NCBI GenBank assembly: GCA_003155465.1
Contig: PMCR01000311.1
Location: forward strand, 1-5,287
Source of the DNA: Myxococcales bacterium
Lineage (GTDB): Bacteria; Myxococcota; Polyangia; Fen-1088
Reading direction: 5' to 3'
DNA length: 5,287 bases
How positions within the stretch are numbered: the first letter of the stretch is position 1; every line of letters starts with the position of its first letter. The notes under the pieces were generated by a model that made no database searches, was not told the origin of the DNA, and worked only from the letters and a program-made list of their open reading frames with translations. This document shows positions 1-4,184 of the stretch, in pieces. A program made the translations under genes and the position numbers.

Positions 1-117
1 GAGAGCGTCTACGAAACCCTGCGCGATGAACCGGCCCACTGCCTGGTCACGGTTCCCGAGGCCGTGCGCCAGCGGGCAGCCGCCGCCATGCTGCGCATGA
101 TCGACCTCGGCGCCTAG
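1..117 (+). CDS. nadA: Quinolinate synthase NadA, C-terminal end (partial, 5' end outside window)
   Basis: Frame 1 is open from the left edge to a TAG at 115-117 and gives the last 38 residues of a protein. The tail reads as a helix with 'LRDE', then 'VTVPEAVRQRAAAAM' and 'LRMIDLGA'. This matches the usual end of NadA proteins, where a Leu-rich helix is followed by a (V/L)PEE(I/L)R.RA..(A/P)(I/L).RML segment. NadA is a cytoplasmic [4Fe-4S] enzyme that condenses iminoaspartate with dihydroxyacetone phosphate to make quinolinate for NAD synthesis. The cluster cysteines and active site lie outside the window, so the name rests only on the C-terminal pattern. The gene converges on the minus-strand operon, and the long palindrome begins 8 nt after its stop. 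Codon use is GC-rich like its neighbours. Another protein with a similar helical tail cannot be excluded. Confidence 0.62.
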   Translation, partial: ESVYETLRDEPAHCLVTVPEAVRQRAAAAMLRMIDLGA

Positions 118-125
118 TTGGCTGT

Positions 126-244
126 TTCACACAGAGGTCGTGGAGGTCACGGAGCCGGAAGAGAGAGAAGAAAGGGGTGGATTCGCCCTGGGCGAACCCT
201 TTCTTCTCTTCAATTTTCAACTTTCTCCGTGCCCTCTGTGTGAA
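126..244. terminator. Long imperfect palindrome between convergent genes, probable bidirectional terminator
   Basis: Arms pair in three blocks. TTCACACAGAGG (126-137) pairs perfectly with 233-244. CACGGAG (148-154) pairs with 225-231. GAGAGAAGAAAGGG (163-176) pairs with 197-210, with one G-T wobble. At the tip TTCGCCC (182-188) is complementary to GGGCGAA (190-196), leaving a very tight loop. The structure begins 8 nt after the nadA stop and ends 8 nt before the complement of the kinase-gene stop, so it fills the convergent gap symmetrically. On the plus strand the inner stem is followed by a T-rich stretch (about 210-224), as in an intrinsic terminator. Both RNAs can fold, so termination or 3'-end protection for both transcripts is a reasonable inference. 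Confidence 0.72.
134..151. repeat. Imperfect 9-bp tandem duplication in the left arm of the palindrome
   Basis: GAGGTCGTG (134-142) is followed directly by GAGGTCACG (143-151), with 7 of 9 bases equal. The duplication accounts for the mismatch in arm length: the left arm has 10 unpaired bases between its first two paired blocks, while the right arm has one (232). Confidence 0.6.
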
Positions 245-252
245 GGATCCAA

Positions 253-1341
253 CTACGGGAATACCAGCACGTTGCGGGGGCCGTAGCTGGCCACCAGGCC
301 GTCGATATGGCGCCTGACCATGTCGCGCCGGGCCACCAAGGCCCGAATCTCGCTTGGGGTCAGGATCTGGTACTCGTCCTGACTCGCCTGAGCCAGGATT
401 CGCTCCATCGCGGGGACGGTGACCCGATCGAGCGCCTGATAGAGCTGGCGTGAGAATCGTTGCGTCCGGTGCAGGATCGAGCGCGTGTGCTCGTTGCCCT
501 CAGGCTCGATGAAGAAAGACATGGTGTTGTCCATGAAGAGCAAGCGTGAACCGTCGGCCGACGTCTTCATGTTCCCGCCGCTGTAACGGTCGGGGTTCGA
601 GGTCAGAAAGTCAAAAACCACGAGCTGCGAGAGCTGGGCCGCCAGCGCGCGCTTGTCGACCGGAATGGGCTGCCCTTGCGTCAACCATTGCATGCTCTGC
701 TGGATGCCCTCGGGCGTGTCCAGCTCCGAATCCTTGATCCCGGGTACCCAGTACATGACCACGCCCGCCGTCTTGCCCAGCGGATTGAAAACGGTTTCGG
801 CGCGAATGCGCGGCAGGTACGTCAGGCTCTCGGGATCGAGGTGTGAAAAGACTTCCTCGCGGCTCACCATGCGAGGTGCTGCTGGGGGCACTGCGTTCAG
901 ACCCAGCAGTCGATTGAGCCGGTAGGCTGCCACTTCCTTGCGCGGGATGGTCCGCAGGTTGGTTTGCGCCGGCTTGAAGGCTGCGCGCGAGCCGTCCGCG
1001 AGTTCGACCCGGAACGACAGGGTTGAGCCCCCTCTGCCCAGCCTCATGCCCAGGATGGGCTGCGTGCGGACCCGCTCCAGCAGCATCTCGTCGGACATGC
1101 CGAGAAAGGTGCCGGCCGGCTCCTCGAAGATGGCGAGGCTGGGCGGGCTCGACAGCTCGCCGCGCGGCAAGAGTGCAACGGAACCTTCTGAGCCCGCTCC
1201 ACGATGCCTGAACGGCTGCCCCTCTCGGGCGCGACCGCGCTCGCCCAGGAAGTGCACGGACGCCCGGGTAGCCCAAGTCACTCCGGCGAGCGCACTCGCC
1301 AGCACCAGGGCTTCAGCCGCCACATATCGCCCGAGACGCAC
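253..1341 (-). CDS. Membrane-anchored or secreted protein with FAM20/PI4K/HipA-like kinase domain
   Basis: The protein has 362 residues. A hydrophobic stretch at about 6-24 (AAEALVLASALAGVTWA) is a signal anchor or signal peptide. A basic, probably disordered linker follows to about residue 60. The rest resembles atypical kinases of the FAM20/PI3-4 kinase/HipA type. There is a Gly-rich strand at 100-110 (RLGRGGSTLSF), a candidate ATP lysine K123 in AAFKP, and E136 in a helix reading KEVAAYRLNRLLGL followed by VPP. A catalytic-loop-like SNPDRYSGGN (248-257) carries D251 and N257, and a metal-binding MDNTMSF (270-276) carries D271. The usual DRH is DRY here. The start is GTG at 1339-1341: an in-frame TAG lies 12 bases upstream, no good Shine-Dalgarno is visible, and starting there keeps the hydrophobic N-terminus. 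This is the last gene of the coaX operon. Phosphorylation of proteins, lipids or sugars are all possible. The kinase fold is an inference from motifs, and topology is ambiguous because basic residues flank both sides of the helix. Confidence 0.7.
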   Translation of the reverse strand: MRLGRYVAAEALVLASALAGVTWATRASVHFLGERGRAREGQPFRHRGAGSEGSVALLPRGELSSPPSLAIFEEPAGTFLGMSDEMLLERVRTQPILGMRLGRGGSTLSFRVELADGSRAAFKPAQTNLRTIPRKEVAAYRLNRLLGLNAVPPAAPRMVSREEVFSHLDPESLTYLPRIRAETVFNPLGKTAGVVMYWVPGIKDSELDTPEGIQQSMQWLTQGQPIPVDKRALAAQLSQLVVFDFLTSNPDRYSGGNMKTSADGSRLLFMDNTMSFFIEPEGNEHTRSILHRTQRFSRQLYQALDRVTVPAMERILAQASQDEYQILTPSEIRALVARRDMVRRHIDGLVASYGPRNVLVFP

Positions 1342-1362
1342 TGGATAATTCTAAGGCCTGCC

Positions 1363-1372
1363 GCTCGCGAGC
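1363..1372. repeat. Perfect 10-bp palindrome in the gap before the kinase gene
   Basis: GCTCGCGAGC reads the same on both strands. It lies in the 46-nt gap between the thioredoxin and kinase-like genes, about 22 nt before the GTG start. It is too short, and has no T-tract, to be called a terminator. It could be an operator half-site pair, a small RNA stem, or chance in GC-rich DNA. Confidence 0.3.
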
Positions 1373-1387
1373 ACAAACAAGGTGTGG

Positions 1388-2008
1388 TCAGTTGTCCAAT
1401 GCCTGGCGTATGGCCGCGTCGATCTCCGCCCTGCTCCTCTGCCCGACCATGACTTTACGAATGACTCCGTCGCGACCAACCACGACCAAGTGGGGCAACG
1501 AGACCACACGGTACACGCCGCCGACCTCCTGGTCGTCGAAAAGGTTCGGATAGGGCGCGGGGTGCTCGCGCAGGAAGGCCTGGATCTCCTGCCTGTCAGT
1601 CATGGAGCCCTCGGAGCTGATGGCCAGGAACTCCACGCCCTGCGACCGACGTGCGCCGTAGAGGTCGTGAAGCGTGGGTGCAAGGGCGATGCAGGGCGGA
1701 CACCAACGGGCCCAGAAATCGAGGAGGACCACTTTCCCTCGTAGGTCGCCAAGCGCCACGCTGCCCGACGCTCCGTCGATGCGCGGAAGCACGAAGGTGG
1801 GGGCGCGCGTGCCGCGGCCGACCGGTTCACTGGCATCGCGGTTGTGACTTAGAAGAAACAGCACCCCGAGCGCCAGGATTACTAGGGCATCGCCGACCCA
1901 ACCGCCCCATCGCGCGTGAATATCGGCTGGAACGCGGCCCGGCGACACTATGAGCGTGCCCACACGGACCAAGAACCCAGGCCTGGAAGCTTTTCGACTG
2001 TCGTTCAT
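1388..2008 (-). CDS. Membrane-anchored TlpA/ResA-like thioredoxin-fold protein
   Basis: The protein has 206 residues. A basic N-terminal segment of about 35 residues is followed by one membrane helix at about 37-54 (WVGDALVILALGVLFLL). A thioredoxin-like domain spans roughly 66-206. The active site is W102-C103-P104-P105-C106 in the context LLDFWARWCPPCIALAP, typical of TlpA/ResA/AhpC-TSA-type reductases. The cis-proline is probably P172 in SLPHLVVVGRDG. The basic N-terminus predicts the domain faces outside the cytoplasmic membrane, where such proteins reduce disulfides in apocytochromes or metal-binding proteins. The start is ATG at 2006-2008, with AGGG at 2017-2020, 8 nt upstream. It lies 23 nt after the stop of the previous gene, so the two are co-transcribed. 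The reading frame stays open for another 84 codons into that gene, but this part is basic and Gln/Arg-rich and is taken as noncoding in this frame. No cytochrome c maturation gene is nearby, so the substrate is unknown. Confidence 0.88.
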   Translation of the reverse strand: MNDSRKASRPGFLVRVGTLIVSPGRVPADIHARWGGWVGDALVILALGVLFLLSHNRDASEPVGRGTRAPTFVLPRIDGASGSVALGDLRGKVVLLDFWARWCPPCIALAPTLHDLYGARRSQGVEFLAISSEGSMTDRQEIQAFLREHPAPYPNLFDDQEVGGVYRVVSLPHLVVVGRDGVIRKVMVGQRSRAEIDAAIRQALDN

Positions 2009-2016
2009 GAGCCCGA

Positions 2017-2020
2017 CCCT
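2017..2020 (-). promoter_or_regulatory. Ribosome binding site deciding the thioredoxin start
   Basis: AGGG on the minus strand lies 8 nt before the ATG at 2006-2008. It supports this start over longer in-frame alternatives that would overlap the preceding gene. Confidence 0.55.
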
Positions 2021-2031
2021 GCGCCGCCCTA

Positions 2032-3168
2032 CTAGCGCCCACCCTGACGTTGCTGGAGCAGTCTCTTGGCCGCCGCCGCGAGGACGCCCGGGATGTTCTT
2101 GGAGCGCGAGATGTTGCGCAGGTCGTCCGGGTGCAAGTAGGCCAAGAAACGCAGCGACGAACCGAGCGGGCACTTGGGGTTGGTGACCAGGGCCAGCTTC
2201 ACCGCGTAGTCCTTGCTGCGGTCGCGACTGTTCGCGATGTAGCGAATCACTTCGTCGCACACGTTGGTGCTGCCCGCGATCCGCTGGATCTCCATTTCGG
2301 TGATATGCGGCGAACGGATGACCGTCATGGCCACCAGCTTGTTGCTGTCACGGATCAGCATTTTGCGACAGGTGGCATTCCCGATGGTCGCAAGCCGAAT
2401 CTTCTCAAAGATCTTCAGCCGGTCGAACTTGATGAAGGACATGCCGACCGGTCGCTTCTTCTCCTCGGGCGCCGTCTCTCCGTCGCCCGGCTCCCCGGGC
2501 GCCCCATCGCCGGCCAAACCCGCCTCGGCCGCAGTCAGCGCGGCCTGGAAGCGGTCATCGATGGCTGCCCCATCCGTGGCCTCGGGGTCCTGGCGGATGG
2601 CGCCAACGATTTCGTCAAAAGCCGGGACACCGTCCAGCCGCACCCCGTTGCGCGCACACAACTCTACCGCCCGGTTGACCGACGACATGCGCGCCCGCTT
2701 GTTGAAAAACAGGGCCTCCACGATGGCTGGGCAGCGCAACAGACGCATTTCGTTCTGGGCGACAACCTCAAGCAAGCTCTCGTCCAAACGCGCGGCCAGC
2801 ATGACGAAGGTCTCGTCGGCGGTTGCCGGGTTGTAGAGAATCCTCTCCAGGGCAGTCGTGCGCTGGTCGGGCAGCCGGGCGGCAAAGAAATGCAGCAGGT
2901 GCGCCGGCAGGGCCTCGCCGAGCGGCGGATTGATGACATTGTCAGGAAAGCCAGCCGGCGCCGACTCGGCCGCCGTCCGGATCGCCGCGTCGGGGTCGAA
3001 GGACAGTTGGTAGACGGCCACCAGCAGCTCGGCCGGCCGTAGCGGTGCCATGCCCCGCACCGCCATCAGCTTGGCCGGGGTCGCACCGCCCACCAGCTTG
3101 GCCACGGCTGGCGACAGGCTCGCCGCCGGGAGCGGCTGGAGCTGCAATGATCCCCCGTCGCTAGACAT
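2032..3168 (-). CDS. Conserved HEAT-like helical-repeat protein of unknown function, downstream of coaX
   Basis: The protein has 378 residues, with no signal peptide or membrane helix, so it is probably cytoplasmic. It has two mostly helical halves (about 20-192 and 248-375) joined by a low-complexity acidic Gly/Pro/Glu linker at about 213-240. The C-terminal half shows repeating helix pairs with LATIGN, IRDSNKLVAMTVIRSP, EVIRYIANSRD, KLALVTNPKCP and a final DDLRNISRSKNIP. This resembles leucine-rich-variant or HEAT-type repeats and matches my memory of a conserved, unnamed deltaproteobacterial family. No catalytic motif is visible, so a protein-binding scaffold role is the most one can infer. 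The ATG (3166-3168) overlaps the coaX stop by 8 nt, pointing to translational coupling, although no strong Shine-Dalgarno is seen. GC-rich codon use matches its neighbours. The function is not known, and a role linked to CoA metabolism is only suggested by position. Confidence 0.85.
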   Translation of the reverse strand: MSSDGGSLQLQPLPAASLSPAVAKLVGGATPAKLMAVRGMAPLRPAELLVAVYQLSFDPDAAIRTAAESAPAGFPDNVINPPLGEALPAHLLHFFAARLPDQRTTALERILYNPATADETFVMLAARLDESLLEVVAQNEMRLLRCPAIVEALFFNKRARMSSVNRAVELCARNGVRLDGVPAFDEIVGAIRQDPEATDGAAIDDRFQAALTAAEAGLAGDGAPGEPGDGETAPEEKKRPVGMSFIKFDRLKIFEKIRLATIGNATCRKMLIRDSNKLVAMTVIRSPHITEMEIQRIAGSTNVCDEVIRYIANSRDRSKDYAVKLALVTNPKCPLGSSLRFLAYLHPDDLRNISRSKNIPGVLAAAAKRLLQQRQGGR

Positions 3169-3928
3169 GGTTGCGCTCGAAAAGGATGCGCAAGCCTCGC
3201 AGGGTCAGAAGCTCGTCACACTCTTCGATGGTGGACGATTCCCGCGCCACTAGGGCGCCCAGTCCGCCCGTGGCCACCACCTTTGGCGCGTAGTTTATCT
3301 CCGCGCGGATGCGGGTGACCAGGGCATCGACCATTCCCGCGTAGCCGAAGACCAGGCCGGACTGAATGCTGGCGACGGTATTGGTACCCACCACGTGCTT
3401 GGGCCTGGCGATCTCCACCCGCGGAAGACGCGCGGTGGAACGATAGAGCGCATCGGCCGAGACGATGAGACCGGGCGCGATGATGCCACCGGCGTACTCC
3501 CCGCGTGACGTGACAACGTCGAAGGTGGTGGCGGTGCCGAAGTCGACCACGATAGCCCCTTGCGGCCAACGCGCATAGGCGGCCACAGCGTTGACAATGC
3601 GATCCGCGCCCAGATCGCGTGGGTTCTCGTAGAGGACGGCCATTCCGGTCTTCATCCCCGGCCCTATGACCAAGGCCGTCACGCCGAAGTAGCGCGCAAA
3701 AAGCCTTTCCATCGGCGCCGTGGCAGGAGGCACGACCGACGATATAATGGCCCCCGTGACCTGCCGCATGGTCAGGCCTTGGAGGCCAAACAACCCTGAC
3801 AGACTGGCCGCGTATTCGTCTGCCGTGCGTTCGACTCGCGTTTCCATGCGCCAGTCGCAACGTAGGACTTCGCCATCGAACAGGCCGAGGACGGTATGAG
3901 TGTTTCCAATATCAACCGCAAGCAGCAT
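3161..3928 (-). CDS. coaX: Type III pantothenate kinase CoaX
   Basis: The protein has 255 residues, the usual length for CoaX. The enzyme phosphorylates pantothenate with ATP in the cytoplasm, the first committed step of CoA synthesis. The N-terminus MLLAVDIGNTHTVLGLFDG carries the ASKHA phosphate-binding strand with D6, G8, N9 and T10. Other family motifs are ENPRDLGADRIVNAVAAY (101-118, with G107, D109, R110 and N113), VVDFGTATTFDVV (127-139, with D129) and GGIIAPGL (147-154). ATGGLGALV (219-227) is the second nucleotide-side loop. Type III enzymes typically need a monovalent cation and are not feedback-inhibited by CoA. The ATG at 3926-3928 is placed exactly where family members begin. No strong Shine-Dalgarno is visible upstream. 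It is the first gene of the minus-strand operon, and its last 8 nt overlap the next gene. All key residues appear intact. Confidence 0.96.
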   Translation of the reverse strand: MLLAVDIGNTHTVLGLFDGEVLRCDWRMETRVERTADEYAASLSGLFGLQGLTMRQVTGAIISSVVPPATAPMERLFARYFGVTALVIGPGMKTGMAVLYENPRDLGADRIVNAVAAYARWPQGAIVVDFGTATTFDVVTSRGEYAGGIIAPGLIVSADALYRSTARLPRVEIARPKHVVGTNTVASIQSGLVFGYAGMVDALVTRIRAEINYAPKVVATGGLGALVARESSTIEECDELLTLRGLRILFERNHV

Positions 3929-3970
3929 GGGTGCTGGATGATTGTATCTGTATCCGCGCGCCGGTGCATG

Positions 3971-4017
3971 CCTGAGCGGTTTTTCCCGCGGCAGGCGGAG
4001 CCGCGGACCGCCTCAGG
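3971..4017. repeat. GC-rich nested palindrome in the divergent intergenic region
   Basis: The outer arm CCTGAGCGGT (3971-3980) pairs with ACCGCCTCAGG (4007-4017), with one bulged base. The inner arm CCGCGG (3986-3991) pairs with CCGCGG (4001-4006), leaving a 9-nt loop (CAGGCGGAG) and a TTTTC bulge on one side. It lies 43 nt upstream of the coaX start and about 168 nt upstream of the plus-strand membrane-protein start. It could be a structured 5' leader, an operator, or a copy of a dispersed intergenic repeat. The sequence alone does not decide. Confidence 0.55.
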
Positions 4018-4032
4018 AGAGCAGGCTTTTCC

Positions 4033-4179
4033 ATGATCGACCTGCGGACCCAATCTCAGGGATCGATGGTGGTCGTAGGCGTAGACCTGGTCGTAGCCGG
4101 AGTCATCACCTTCGGCCAAGGCCACGGTGACGACCTCTTGCGGCCATCGCGAGACTGCGCCAGACAGGGAGCCGCTTGA
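4033..4179 (+). CDS. Possible 48-residue small protein or leader peptide (doubtful)
   Basis: An ATG at 4033 opens a 48-codon frame ending in TGA at 4177-4179, 5 nt before the ATG of the membrane-protein gene. An AGGAG at 4015-4019 lies 13 nt upstream, which is longer than usual spacing. The product starts MIDLRTQSQGS, has a hydrophobic centre (MVVVGVDLVVAGVITFG, with one Asp) and ends in a charged tail. It resembles no family I know. The placement would allow translational coupling to the next gene. Against it, third-position GC (about 70%) is lower than in the flanking genes, and the opposite strand is equally open, so it may be chance. Confidence 0.22.
   Translation: MIDLRTQSQGSMVVVGVDLVVAGVITFGQGHGDDLLRPSRDCARQGAA
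4070..4096. repeat. Pair of 9-bp direct repeats, 18 bp apart
   Basis: TGGTCGTAG occurs at 4070-4078 and again at 4088-4096, with an 18-bp period. It lies between the divergent genes and could be a protein-binding site, but may also be chance or reflect Val-Val codons in the small ORF. Confidence 0.3.
4166..4171 (+). promoter_or_regulatory. Candidate ribosome binding site for the DUF2254-like gene
   Basis: AGGGAG lies 13 nt before the ATG at 4185 and only 4 nt before an in-frame TTG at 4176. Neither spacing is ideal. The ATG is preferred on codon type, and the TTG would add three residues. Confidence 0.35.
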
Positions 4180-4184
4180 GCGGA

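Noticed and set aside
938..1348. 136-codon plus-strand frame
   Set aside because: Antisense shadow of the kinase-like gene. Low-complexity Arg/Ser/Pro composition and no motif.
2009..2260. 84-codon in-frame extension of the thioredoxin gene into the upstream gene
   Set aside because: The added residues are Gln/Arg/Gly-rich with no domain, overlap a well-supported gene, and a proper AGGG plus ATG exists at 2006-2020.
2050..3042. 330-codon open frame on the plus strand
   Set aside because: It is antisense to the helical-repeat gene. Its composition is Arg/Gly/His/Val-rich without domains, as expected for the complement of a high-GC gene.
3161..3168. Frameshift or annotation error suggested by the coaX overlap
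   Set aside because: The 8-nt ATGTCTAG overlap is a normal coupled arrangement, and both proteins have complete, family-consistent ends.
3941..3946. TACAAT on the minus strand as a -10 box for coaX
   Set aside because: No convincing -35 at 16-18 bp spacing, and it would leave only a few bases of leader before the ATG. Common in any intergenic DNA.
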